A stretch of DNA of 64,000 bases, from assembly GCF_040111675.1 (NCBI RefSeq), contig NZ_CP157794.1, positions 4,999,501 to 5,063,500 on the forward strand. Direction: 5' to 3'. Shown here in pieces: positions 33,770 to 42,330 of this stretch. The stretch comes from Salinarimonas sp. (GTDB taxonomy: Bacteria > Pseudomonadota > Alphaproteobacteria > Rhizobiales > Beijerinckiaceae). The position numbers and the translations under genes are program-made. The number at the start of each line of letters is the position of its first letter. Position 1 is the stretch's first letter. The notes below the pieces were generated by a model. That model worked only from the letters and a program-made list of their open reading frames with translations. It did no database searches and was not told the DNA's origin.

Positions 33770-34468
33770 TCAATTCGCGATCGAGAGCGCCGAGGCCGGC
33801 AGCCGGCTCTCGATCGCCCGCAGCCGCTCGCGGTGGCGCCGCCAGAGCGCGCCGTCGGCGGCGCGCCCTCCCCCGCGCTGCGCCACGGCGACGGCCTGCG
33901 GCACCTTCGCCTCGCTCAGCGGCGAGCCGATCTGCTTGAGATGCGCGATGGCGCGCACGCAATAGGCCACCGAGCGCGCGCTCATGCGCGTCTCGCCGTG
34001 GCCGGCGCGGTACTTCATCAGGGCGCGGCAGAGATCGCCGTCGGCGAGCCGCCAGGCCTCGGCGAGGTAGCGCACGCCGTAGCGCACGTTCACCGCCGGC
34101 GCGTAGAGCGCGCGCGTCGTACCCTGGAAGCCGAGCATGGCCGCCGTGCCCGGGCGCACCTGCATCAGCCCCACCTCGTCGAGCGCCCCGGCCGCGCCCG
34201 GATCGTAGGAGCTCTCGACCGTCACCACCGCGTCGGCCAGCTCCGCGGGGATGCCGTGGCGCTCCGCCTCCTGCGTGACGAGGGCGAGATAGGCGTCGCG
34301 GCCGCGCACCGCGAGCGCCTCGGCGAGGGTGGCCTCCAGCACGTCGGAGGTGGTGGGCGGCGCAGCGGGGTCCGGCAGCGGCAGGTCGAGCGCCGCCGCG
34401 GGCCCCGCGGCGAGGGCGAGCCCGAAAGCGGCGGCGCGGATACGACGAAGCACGGGCCGTGGCGGCAT
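33770..34468 (-). CDS. Lytic transglycosylase SLT-domain protein
   Basis: A 232-residue exported protein. Signal peptide in the first 27 residues; SLT domain roughly 60-175 with catalytic Glu85 in VVTVESSYDP, GLMQVRPGTA and YLAEAWRLADGDLCRALMKYRAGHG. It cleaves peptidoglycan glycan strands to 1,6-anhydro products in the periplasm. The ATG at 34468 is preceded by GGGAGGG six bases away, but that site lies inside a hairpin (34475-34502). Its upstream neighbour on the same strand is an L,D-transpeptidase, so both act on the wall. Confidence 0.9.
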   Translation of the reverse strand: MPPRPVLRRIRAAAFGLALAAGPAAALDLPLPDPAAPPTTSDVLEATLAEALAVRGRDAYLALVTQEAERHGIPAELADAVVTVESSYDPGAAGALDEVGLMQVRPGTAAMLGFQGTTRALYAPAVNVRYGVRYLAEAWRLADGDLCRALMKYRAGHGETRMSARSVAYCVRAIAHLKQIGSPLSEAKVPQAVAVAQRGGGRAADGALWRRHRERLRAIESRLPASALSIAN

Positions 34469-34474
34469 GAAGAA

Positions 34475-34502
34475 CCCTCCCGGATCGATCGACCCGGGAG
34501 GG
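34475..34502 (-). promoter_or_regulatory. Hairpin containing the lytic transglycosylase ribosome-binding site
   Basis: Arms CCCTCCCGG (34475-34483) and CCGGGAGGG (34494-34502) pair perfectly around a 10-base loop. In the minus-strand transcript the 3' arm is CCGGGAGGG, containing the Shine-Dalgarno sequence for the gene starting at 34468. It is followed by TTCTTC, so it may also work as a terminator after the L,D-transpeptidase gene. Either reading lowers expression of the downstream gene unless the hairpin opens. Confidence 0.6.
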
Positions 34503-34545
34503 TGGTGCGGCTTCGCGGGGGGATCAACCCCGCACAGGCTTCGGG

Positions 34546-35838
34546 TCAGCGAAGTGCGGAATAGCCGGTCGCCGGCCCCGTCGGCTGCGCGCCAGGGATC
34601 AAGGCCGCGCCGCGCTGGGGCGGCGTCGGCGCGCTCACCGGAGCGGCCGGCTCGGGCGCGCCGCCGAAGGGCAGGTTCGAGAACAGGCCGCCGAGCATGC
34701 GGGCGTAGAACGGCTCGGTGCGGGTCGCTTCGCCGGGCTGCGGCGCGGGCGCCGCGGCGGTCGCGGCCGGTGCGCCCGGCTGCGGCGCGGGCGCCGTCGC
34801 GACGGCGGTCGCCGGAGCCTCCGGCTCGATCGGCCGGCCGTTCGAATCGACCGGAACGAGGCGCGGCCCGGCGGCGAGCGCCTCGGGACGGCTGACGATG
34901 CCGAGCCGATCGTCGTTCTGCGCCCGACCGGCGTCCAGGGCCGCGAAGGCGGTGGCGCTGGAGACGTCCGTCGTCGTGGCGTTGGCGAGGCCGAAGGAGG
35001 GATGACCGCCGCCGTCCTCGTAGACGACGCGCACGGCGGGCTCGCCGGCCTCGATCAGCCGGGCGATCTCGACCTCGTCCTGCAGGGCGCGGGCGCGCAC
35101 GGCGGCGGCGACCGTGCCGTCGATCGGCGTGCAGTTCTCCGTCCCGAAGGAATAGCGGCCGCCGCAGACCTCGACCGGCGGCTCGCGGCGCGTGACCTCG
35201 AAATAGTCCCAGCCTTCCTTCAGGTTGCGCCAGAAGGCGCTGTTCGGGTCGTAGCGGGACTGGGCGAGGTTCTCCGGCGTCATCCGGAACGGATAGGACT
35301 GGAACTGGAAGGCGCGCTGGCCGCCCTCGAAGGCCTCGCGGGCGAGGGCGTAGACCTCGGCGATGGCCTCGTCCGTCATGGCGAAGCAGCCGCGCGAGGT
35401 GCACGAGCCGTGCACCATCAGGTGCGAGCCGGTGCGGCCGTGAGCGCGGTCGAACGCGTTGGGGAAGCCGGTGTTGAACGAGAGATAGAAGCTCGAGTTC
35501 GGGTTCATCAGCCCCGGCGAGACGGCGTAGAAGCCCTCCGGCGCCTGCCGGTCGCCCTCGCGCATCTTCGGGCCGAGCTGCCCGGACCAACGGCAGATCG
35601 GGTAGGTCTTGAGGAGCGCGTACTGGCCGTCCTCGGCCTTCTTCCAGACCTCGAGCTCGGATTCCATCTTGAACACGCGGACCAGGATCGGGTCGTCCTG
35701 GTCCATGCCCTTCGTGGACATCAGCGCGAGGGTCTGCGGCGGGATCGGCTGCAGGTGCCGGTTGGACGAGACGGTGCTCTCCTGGCAGGCGGCCAGGGAA
35801 AGCGCCAGAGCGGCGACGAGCGCGGCTTTTCTCACCAT
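34546..35838 (-). CDS. YafK-type L,D-transpeptidase family lipoprotein
   Basis: A 430-residue protein. A lipobox (SLAACQ, Cys18) suggests a lipoprotein. The YkuD catalytic domain is seen in SHLMVHGSCTSRGCFAMTDEAI, with His139, His143 and nucleophile Cys151. The YafK-like N-terminal features (DQDDPILVRVFKMESELEVW, ICRWSGQLGPKMREGDRQAPEGFY split by short gaps) agree. The last 120 residues are Ala/Pro-rich and probably disordered, which is longer than usual. Such enzymes handle peptidoglycan cross-links or lipoprotein attachment. Same strand and upstream of the lytic transglycosylase. Confidence 0.9.
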   Translation of the reverse strand: MVRKAALVAALALSLAACQESTVSSNRHLQPIPPQTLALMSTKGMDQDDPILVRVFKMESELEVWKKAEDGQYALLKTYPICRWSGQLGPKMREGDRQAPEGFYAVSPGLMNPNSSFYLSFNTGFPNAFDRAHGRTGSHLMVHGSCTSRGCFAMTDEAIAEVYALAREAFEGGQRAFQFQSYPFRMTPENLAQSRYDPNSAFWRNLKEGWDYFEVTRREPPVEVCGGRYSFGTENCTPIDGTVAAAVRARALQDEVEIARLIEAGEPAVRVVYEDGGGHPSFGLANATTTDVSSATAFAALDAGRAQNDDRLGIVSRPEALAAGPRLVPVDSNGRPIEPEAPATAVATAPAPQPGAPAATAAAPAPQPGEATRTEPFYARMLGGLFSNLPFGGAPEPAAPVSAPTPPQRGAALIPGAQPTGPATGYSALR

Positions 35839-36026
35839 GGGGTCCCCACTCTCCTCGCGCCGTCGCGGCGCGTGTCCTCATCGCCGGCGACCGGGCCCGA
35901 TGGGCCGGCCGAGCCGCGCGTCCCCCTAGCCTTAGGATCGTTAGCCTTACGCGAACCTTACCGCAAGAGGGAGCCCCCTGCGGCGCGCGTTCAAATACGG
36001 TTACCGATTCGTCAAGACCGGAGGGG

Positions 36027-36980
36027 TCAGAGCTTGCGGCCGATGGCGAGGAACTTGTCGGCGCGCTGGGCGCGGATCGCGTCGGGAGACAGGGGGGCGA
36101 GGTCGGCGAGCGCGGCGGCGATGGCGTTGCCCGCGGCCTGGATGACGCCCTCGGGGTCGCGATGCGCCCCGCCGATCGGCTCCGAGACGACGGCGTCGAT
36201 CACGCCGAGCTTGAGCAGGTCCTGCGCCGTGATCTTCATCGCGGTCGCGGCGTCCTGCGCACGGGCCGCATCGCGCCACAGGATCGAGGCCGCGCCCTCC
36301 GGCGAGATCACCGAGTAGATCGCGTGCTCGAGCATCAGCACCTTGTTCGCGGTCGCGAGCGCGATCGCGCCGCCGGAGCCGCCCTCCCCGATGACGAGGG
36401 CGACGTTGGGCACGCCGAGCGCGAGGCAGGCCTCGGTGGAGCGGGCGATGGCCTCGGCCTGGCCGCGCTCCTCGGCGTCGATGCCGGGATAGGCGCCGGC
36501 CGTGTCGACGAAGGCGATCATCGGCAGGCCGAAGCGCTCGGCCATCTCCATCAGCCGCACGGCCTTGCGGTAGCCCTCGGGCCGGGCCATTCCGAAATTG
36601 TGCCGGATGCGGGACTTGGTGTCCGAGCCCTTCTCCTGGCCGATGACGCAGACCGGCTCGCCGCGGAAGCGGCCGAAGCCGCCGACCACCGCCTCGTCCT
36701 CGGCGTACTTGCGGTCGCCGGCGAGCGGGGTGAACTCGGTGATGAGCGCCTTCGCGTAGTCGAGGAAGTGCGGGCGCTGCGGATGGCGCGCGACCAGCGT
36801 CTTCTGCCAGGGCGTGAGCGCGGCGTAGAGGCCCTTGAGCGCCTCGCTCGCCTTCGCCTCGAGGCGCGCGATGTCGTCCGTGATGGCGACGGCGTCGCGC
36901 TCCTCGCCGAGCGCGCGCAGCTCCTCGAGCTTCGCTTCGAGCTCGGCGACGGGTTTTTCGAAATCGAGATAGGTGCGCAT
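36027..36980 (-). CDS. accA: Acetyl-CoA carboxylase carboxyltransferase subunit alpha
   Basis: A 317-residue protein matching AccA from end to end: MRTYLDFEKPVAELEAKLEE at the start, RPEGYRKAVRLMEMAERFGLP in the crotonase-like core and GEGGSGGAIALA. With AccD it transfers carboxylate from biotin to acetyl-CoA in fatty acid synthesis. Start ATG at 36980. It lies 119 bases after the TetR regulator of the paa genes on the same strand; co-regulation is not implied. Confidence 0.97.
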   Translation of the reverse strand: MRTYLDFEKPVAELEAKLEELRALGEERDAVAITDDIARLEAKASEALKGLYAALTPWQKTLVARHPQRPHFLDYAKALITEFTPLAGDRKYAEDEAVVGGFGRFRGEPVCVIGQEKGSDTKSRIRHNFGMARPEGYRKAVRLMEMAERFGLPMIAFVDTAGAYPGIDAEERGQAEAIARSTEACLALGVPNVALVIGEGGSGGAIALATANKVLMLEHAIYSVISPEGAASILWRDAARAQDAATAMKITAQDLLKLGVIDAVVSEPIGGAHRDPEGVIQAAGNAIAAALADLAPLSPDAIRAQRADKFLAIGRKL

Positions 36981-37099
36981 CGAACCGCGGTGATGAGATC
37001 GGCCGGGCGGCGGCCTGACGGCCTCGCCTCGAAAGCGCGCGGACACTGGCCGCAACGCGGGGGGAAGTCAAGGCGAGGCGCCGGGCGGGTCCGGGCGGC

Positions 37100-37732
37100 T
37101 CAGGACGCGCGGCGCTCCATCAGCGCCGCCATCTCCTCCGCGCCGATGGAGGAGGCGCCGTCGAGGATGAGCCGCGTGGCGAGATCGGCGTATTGCTCGC
37201 GGGTGATGGGGCCGTCGGGGCGGAACCAGAGATAGACCCAGTTGAGCATGCCGAACAGCGACATCGTCACCGGCGCGAGCAGCGGCCCCTGCGCCAAAGC
37301 GGGGTTGGCGAGGCGCAGCACGCCGGAGAAGCGCCGCACGACATCCCGCTCGAGCGCGAGGATCGCCTGCTGCCGGTCCGGCGGCAGGAGGCGCATGGCG
37401 CCGAGCTGCACCCGGTGCTCGTCGTCGCTGTCGCGGTAGACGTCGAGCATCGCGCCCACCAGCCCTCGCAGGCGCGTGCGCGGATCCGCCTTCGGCTCGT
37501 CCGCCTCGACGAGCGCCGCGTCGAGTTCCTCGAGATGGGTGCGGACGATGTCGAAGACGAGCTCCTCCTTGCTCTGGTAGTAGTGGTAGAGCAAAGCCTT
37601 CGAGACGCCGCAGCCGGCGGCGATCTGCGCCATCGAGGCGCGATCGACGCCGTGCTCGCCGAAGACGCGGGCCGAGGCGCGCAGGATCGCGCCGCGCTTG
37701 TCGTCGTAGTCGTTGGCGCGGGTGCGGGCCAT
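37100..37732 (-). CDS. TetR-family regulator, probable PaaR-type repressor
   Basis: A 210-residue TetR protein. The HTH is at about residues 12-60 (ASMAQIAAGCGVSKALLYHYYQSKEEL); the C-terminal ligand domain is all-helical. It is the last gene of the paaG-paaI-paaK run, 10 bases after paaK, so it most likely controls these genes in response to phenylacetyl-CoA, as PaaR-type TetR regulators do in other bacteria. The palindrome at 40468-40481 is the likely operator. Ligand and target are inferred. Confidence 0.85.
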   Translation of the reverse strand: MARTRANDYDDKRGAILRASARVFGEHGVDRASMAQIAAGCGVSKALLYHYYQSKEELVFDIVRTHLEELDAALVEADEPKADPRTRLRGLVGAMLDVYRDSDDEHRVQLGAMRLLPPDRQQAILALERDVVRRFSGVLRLANPALAQGPLLAPVTMSLFGMLNWVYLWFRPDGPITREQYADLATRLILDGASSIGAEEMAALMERRAS

Positions 37733-37742
37733 CGTGTGCCGC

Positions 37743-39053
37743 TTACTCCTTCGGTCGCTTGTCGACGACGCGCTTGGCCTTGCCGAGCGAGCGCTCGACG
37801 GCGCCCGGATCGCAGACGTTCACCGCCGCCGACACGCCGATCACGCTCTTGACGTGATGCGAGAGCTCCTTGGCGGAGGCGGCCCGCGCCGCGTCGTCGG
37901 CCGCCTCGGGCATGGCCTCGACCAGGATGGTCATCGCGTCCATGCGGCCGTGGCGGGTGAGCTCGATCTGGAAATGCGGGGCGAGCCCGCGGCACTTGAG
38001 CACCTGCTCCTCGACCTGGGTCGGAAAGACGTTGACGCCGCGCAGGATGATCATGTCGTCCGAGCGGCCGGTGATCTTCTCGATGCGCCGCATGGAGCGC
38101 GCCGTGCCGGGCAAAAGCCGCGTCAGGTCGCGGGTGCGGTAGCGGATGATCGGCAGCGCCTCCTTGGTGAGGGAGGTGAAGACCAGCTCGCCCACCTCGC
38201 CGTCGGGCAGAACCTCCCCGCTCTGCGGGTCGATGATCTCCGGGTAGAAGTGGTCCTCCCACACGTGCAGGCCGTCCTTGGTCTCGACGCACTCGTTGGC
38301 GACGCCCGGGCCCATGACCTCGGACAGACCGTAGATATCAACCGCGTGCATGTCGAAGCAACGCTCGATCTCCTCGCGCATGGCGTTCGTCCACGGCTCG
38401 GCGCCGAAGATGCCGACCGCGAGGGACGTCTCGCGCGGATCGATGCCCTGGCGGCGGAACTCGTCGAGGATCGACAGCATGTAGGACGGCGTCACCATGA
38501 CGACGCGGGGCTTGAAGTCCTGGATCAGCGTGATCTGCCGCTCGGTCATGCCGCCGGAGACCGGAACCACCGTGCAGCCGAGCTTCTCCGCGCCGTAATG
38601 CGCGCCGAGCCCGCCGGTGAACAGGCCGTAGCCGTAGGCGATGTGGACGATGTCGCCCGGGCGCCCGCCCGAGGCGCGAATCGAGCGCGCCACGACCTCC
38701 GACCACACCTCGATGTCGCCCTTGGTGTAGCCGACGACGGTGGGCTTGCCGGTGGTTCCGGAGGAGGCGTGGATGCGCGCGATCCTCTCGCGCGGCACGG
38801 CGAACATGCCGAAGGGATAGGTGTCGCGCAGGTCCTGCTTCGTGGTGAAGGGGAGCTTGGCGAGGTCCGCCAGCGTGCGCACGTCGTCGGGATGGACGCC
38901 CGCCTCCTCGAAGCGCGCCCGATAGAAGGGCGCGTTCGCGTAGGCGTGGTTCAGCGTGCGCTTGAGGCGCTCCAGCTGCAGGGCGGCGATCTCGTCGCGG
39001 GAGGCGGTCTCGATCGGGTCGAGGTCGCCCGGGCGGGGGCTCAGGTCTTCCAT
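37743..39053 (-). CDS. paaK: Phenylacetate-CoA ligase
   Basis: A 436-residue AMP-forming ligase of the PaaK family. ATP-binding SSGTTGKPTV is at about residues 96-105; DIYGLSEVMGPGVA and the C-terminal RIEKITGRSDDMIILRGVN segment are typical PaaK marks. It activates phenylacetate to phenylacetyl-CoA, the first step of the pathway. Ten bases after paaI and ten before the TetR gene. Confidence 0.95.
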   Translation of the reverse strand: MEDLSPRPGDLDPIETASRDEIAALQLERLKRTLNHAYANAPFYRARFEEAGVHPDDVRTLADLAKLPFTTKQDLRDTYPFGMFAVPRERIARIHASSGTTGKPTVVGYTKGDIEVWSEVVARSIRASGGRPGDIVHIAYGYGLFTGGLGAHYGAEKLGCTVVPVSGGMTERQITLIQDFKPRVVMVTPSYMLSILDEFRRQGIDPRETSLAVGIFGAEPWTNAMREEIERCFDMHAVDIYGLSEVMGPGVANECVETKDGLHVWEDHFYPEIIDPQSGEVLPDGEVGELVFTSLTKEALPIIRYRTRDLTRLLPGTARSMRRIEKITGRSDDMIILRGVNVFPTQVEEQVLKCRGLAPHFQIELTRHGRMDAMTILVEAMPEAADDAARAASAKELSHHVKSVIGVSAAVNVCDPGAVERSLGKAKRVVDKRPKE

Positions 39054-39063
39054 TCTGTCCTCC

Positions 39064-39537
39064 TCAGGCGCCGGGCGCCGCTTCCTCCGCCTCGGGGAGG
39101 TGCGTGCCCTTGACGGTGCGCGACAGGCCGCGGAATTCCGCGACCGTGACGCCGTTCTGGTCGACGACGCGGACGTCGTAGATGCCGCCGCGGCCCTGGC
39201 GGGAGATCTCCCGCGCCGTGGCCGTGAGACGATCGCCTTCCCGCACCGGGGCGAGGAACGCGATGGTGTTGTGCTGGGCGACGGTCCGCTGGTTGTAGGT
39301 GTTGCAGGCGAAGGCGAAGGCGCTGTCGGCGAGCGTGAAGGTGTAGCCGCCGTGGCCGATGCCGTGGCCGTTGGTCATCGCGGCCGTGATCGTCATGGAG
39401 ACCACGGCCTCGCCCGGGGCGACGCGCTCGATCTCCATGCCGAGCGCCTGCGAGGCGCGGTCGCCGTCCCACATCACGCGGGCGCAGGCCTCGGCGAGGG
39501 CCTGCGGCGAGAGAGATCCCGGATCGAGGCGGCTCAT
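39064..39537 (-). CDS. paaI: Hotdog thioesterase PaaI
   Basis: A 157-residue hotdog-fold thioesterase. The conserved NGHGIGHGGYTFTLADSAFAFACN block is intact. PaaI hydrolyses phenylacetyl-CoA-derived dead-end thioesters and protects the CoA pool. The ATG at 39537 overlaps the paaG stop by four bases. Confidence 0.95.
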   Translation of the reverse strand: MSRLDPGSLSPQALAEACARVMWDGDRASQALGMEIERVAPGEAVVSMTITAAMTNGHGIGHGGYTFTLADSAFAFACNTYNQRTVAQHNTIAFLAPVREGDRLTATAREISRQGRGGIYDVRVVDQNGVTVAEFRGLSRTVKGTHLPEAEEAAPGA

Positions 39538-40328
39538 CGCGCCCCCCGGAAGGTCGGCCGGCGCTTCTCCAGGAAGGCGGTGACGCCCTCGGCGTAGTCC
39601 GGCGTGCGGCCGGCCTCGCGCTGCAGGTCGCGCTCGAGGTCGAGATGCGCATCGAGCTCCTGCCCGGCCGCGGCCTGGATGGCGCGCTTGGTCAGCCCGA
39701 GGCCCACCGTCGGCCCGGCGGCGAGCCGGCTCGCGAGCGCCTCGGCCTCCGGCATCAGGGAGGCGTCGTCCACCGCCTTCCAGATCAGGCCCCAGGAGGC
39801 CGCCGTCTCGGCATCGATGGGCTCGGCGGTCAGCGCCAGCGCCTTGGCGCGGGCCTCGCCGACGAGGCGGGGCAGGAGCCAGGTGCCGCCCGAATCCGGC
39901 ACGAGGCCGATCTTGGCGAAGGCCTGGATGAACTTGGCGGAGCGCGCAGCGAGAACGAGGTCGCAGGCGAAGGCGAGGTTCGCGCCGGCGCCGGCGGCGA
40001 CGCCGTTCACGGCGCAGACCACCGGCTTCTCCAGCGCGCGGATGCGCCTCACGATCGGATTGTAGACGTTCTCGAGCGTGCGCCCGAGATCCGGCGGGCC
40101 CTCCATCTTGCGCGGGTCGCGGTCGCCGAGGTCCTGCCCCGCGCAGAAGGCGCGGCCGGCGCCGGTGAGCAGCACCGCGCGCACCGCGCTCTGCGCGGCG
40201 GCGTCGTCGAGCGCCGCGATCAGGGCCGCGCCGAGCTCGGCGTTGAAGGCGTTGAGCTTGTCCGGGCGGTTCAGCGTCAGCCGCATCACGCCCTGTTCCG
40301 TCTCGATGCGAAGCGGCGCATCGCTCAT
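39534..40328 (-). CDS. paaG: Enoyl-CoA hydratase/isomerase family protein PaaG
   Basis: A 264-residue crotonase-fold enzyme. AFCAGQDLGDRD and PDSGGTWLLPRLVG are the PaaG-type oxyanion and active-site segments. PaaG isomerises the ring-1,2-epoxide of phenylacetyl-CoA to the oxepin that PaaZ/PaaN-type enzymes open. It is the first gene of the minus-strand operon; the divergent promoter region is upstream. PaaB/PaaG are closely related, so exact numbering rests on its neighbours. Confidence 0.88.
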   Translation of the reverse strand: MSDAPLRIETEQGVMRLTLNRPDKLNAFNAELGAALIAALDDAAAQSAVRAVLLTGAGRAFCAGQDLGDRDPRKMEGPPDLGRTLENVYNPIVRRIRALEKPVVCAVNGVAAGAGANLAFACDLVLAARSAKFIQAFAKIGLVPDSGGTWLLPRLVGEARAKALALTAEPIDAETAASWGLIWKAVDDASLMPEAEALASRLAAGPTVGLGLTKRAIQAAAGQELDAHLDLERDLQREAGRTPDYAEGVTAFLEKRRPTFRGAR

Positions 40329-40439
40329 GCCGCACCTCCGTTTCCTGACGGGACGATTTCCGCGCCTCGACGTTTTCTTGCCGGGAGCGTCGTCCGCGTG
40401 AATTTTCGTTGCCCGGACGGCGAGCCGCGCATTACGGCC

Positions 40440-40481
40440 TTGCGTCCTGCGCAAATCTCTTGCATAAACCGGCCGGTCGGT
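40440..40481 (+). promoter_or_regulatory. paa divergent promoter region with palindromic operator
   Basis: TTGCGT (40440-40445) and CATAAA (40463-40468) are 17 bases apart and point toward paaN. Immediately after, ACCGGCCGGTCGGT (40468-40481) is a 14-bp palindrome with one mismatched pair. It overlaps the -10/start region, where a TetR repressor would block transcription, and lies about 140 bases before the divergent paaG start. Confidence 0.5.
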
Positions 40482-40581
40482 CAATGATTGATCGGGACAG
40501 GAAACCCGATCCGGAGGCCGGCCCGGCGAGCGCGCGACGCGGCCGCGGTGAGAGGCCCCGAAAGCCCCCACGGAGGAAGCC

Positions 40582-42249
40582 ATGACGTCCTTTTTCGACA
40601 CGCACCGAAAGCTGCTCGACGAGGCGTTGGCCGCCACGCGCACCCGCGAGTTCCATTCCGCCTTCCCCGAGATCCCCAGCGGCAAGATCTACGGCGAGAC
40701 CGCCAAGGACGACGGGCTCGCCGCCTACGAGGCCCGCCTGAACGCCGCGTTCTCCCTGCCCGGCCACCCGTCCGAGGGGGAGGCCGGCGCCGAGATCTCG
40801 CCCTATGGCGGCGCGCTCGGGACGAAATATCCCGAGGCCTCGGCGGATACGCTGATCGCGGCCGCGCAGGCGGCCAAGCCCGGCTGGGCCGCGGCGACGC
40901 CGGAGGAGCGCGTCGGCCTGCTGCTCGAGCTCCTGGTGCGCCTCAACAAGCGCAGCTTCGAGATCGCCAACGCCGTGATGAACACGACCGGCCAGGCCTT
41001 CCCGATGGCCTTCCAGGCCGGCGGCCCGCACGCCCAGGAGCGCGGCCTCGAGGCGCTCGCCTACGCCTACGAGGCGATGGCGCGCACGCCCGCCGCGGCT
41101 CAGTGGACGAAGCAGGAGGGCAAGGGCGAGCCGATCACCATGCGCAAGCGCTGGCGCGTCGTGCCGCGCGGCATCGCGCTGATGATCGGCTGCAACACCT
41201 TCCCCACCTGGAACGGCTATCCCGGCCTGTTCGCGAGCCTCGCCACCGGCAACCCGACCATCGTCAAGCCGCACCCGATGGCGATCCTGCCGCTCGCGAT
41301 CACCGTGCAGATGGCGCGCGAGCTGCTGTCGGAAGCCGGCTACGATCCGAACGTCGTGCTGCTCGCGGCCGAGGAGCCGGGCGGCGAGATCGCCAAGGAG
41401 CTGGCCCTGCGCGAGGAGATCGCGCTCGTCGACTATACGGGCTCGGGCACCTTCGGCCGCTGGCTGCGCGAGAACGCCAAGGGCCGCGTCTTCACCGAGG
41501 AATCCGGCGTCAACCCGGTGGTCGTCACCGGCACGGACGATTTCAAGGGCCTGTGCCGCAACCTCGCCTTCTCGCTCTCGCTCTATTCGGGGCAGATGTG
41601 CACCTCGCCGCAGAACGTCTTCGTGCCGAAGGGCGGCATTGAGACCGACGAGGGCCACAAGAGCTTCGACGAGGTCGCCCAGGGCATCGCCGTCGGCATC
41701 GACAAGCTGCTGGGCGATCCTGCCCGCGCCGGCGCCGTCTGCGGCGCGCTCGCGGCGGACGCCACGCGCGAGCGCATCGACGCCGCCAAGGACCTCGGCC
41801 GCGTGATCCGCGCCTCGACCCCGATCGAGGGCATGGACCCGCAGCGCAGCGCGACGCCGCTGCTCATGGCCGTCGAGGCGAAGGATCGCGACGTCTACAT
41901 GGAGGAGCGCTTCGGGCCGATCGGGTTCGTTGTCGCCGCCGAGGACGCGCACGACGCCCTGCGCCTCGCCGTGGAGGGCGTGCGCGAGAAGGGCGCCATC
42001 ACGGCGGCGATCTACGCCACCGACGAGGCGATCCTCGACGAGGCCGAGGCGCGCTTCGCCGAGGTCGGCGCGAACCTGTCCTGCAACCTGACGGGCGGCA
42101 TCTACGTCAACCAGTCCGCCGCCTTCAGCGACTACCACGCGACCGGCGCCAACCCCGCCGGCAACGCCTGCCTCACCGATTACGCCTTCGTCGCCGAGCG
42201 CTTCCGCGTCGCGGCGGCGCGGCGCCCGGTGGCCTCCGCCGCCGCCTGA
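40582..42249 (+). CDS. paaN: PaaN-type aldehyde dehydrogenase of phenylacetate degradation
   Basis: A 555-residue aldehyde dehydrogenase-fold protein of the PaaN_2 type. The catalytic Cys is Cys340 in YSGQMCTSPQ; the general-base Glu lies in VFTEESGVNP. It lacks the C-terminal MaoC hydratase domain of E. coli PaaZ, so ring-opening hydrolysis must come from another protein and this one would oxidise the aldehyde. Start ATG at 40582 with GGAGGAAG just upstream. First gene of the plus-strand operon; livK follows after 81 bases. Confidence 0.9.
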   Translation: MTSFFDTHRKLLDEALAATRTREFHSAFPEIPSGKIYGETAKDDGLAAYEARLNAAFSLPGHPSEGEAGAEISPYGGALGTKYPEASADTLIAAAQAAKPGWAAATPEERVGLLLELLVRLNKRSFEIANAVMNTTGQAFPMAFQAGGPHAQERGLEALAYAYEAMARTPAAAQWTKQEGKGEPITMRKRWRVVPRGIALMIGCNTFPTWNGYPGLFASLATGNPTIVKPHPMAILPLAITVQMARELLSEAGYDPNVVLLAAEEPGGEIAKELALREEIALVDYTGSGTFGRWLRENAKGRVFTEESGVNPVVVTGTDDFKGLCRNLAFSLSLYSGQMCTSPQNVFVPKGGIETDEGHKSFDEVAQGIAVGIDKLLGDPARAGAVCGALAADATRERIDAAKDLGRVIRASTPIEGMDPQRSATPLLMAVEAKDRDVYMEERFGPIGFVVAAEDAHDALRLAVEGVREKGAITAAIYATDEAILDEAEARFAEVGANLSCNLTGGIYVNQSAAFSDYHATGANPAGNACLTDYAFVAERFRVAAARRPVASAAA

Positions 42250-42330
42250 CCAGCGGGCCGCGGCGGCGCACGCCTCCGCCGCGGCTCCCCCGATCGACAC
42301 GCCCAACATAAGTCGAACTGGAGGAAACCC

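Noticed and set aside
33770..35881. An apparent 703-residue protein ending in a lytic transglycosylase
   Set aside because: The first 470 codons are an out-of-frame reading of the L,D-transpeptidase gene; the transglycosylase has its own start and signal peptide at 34468.
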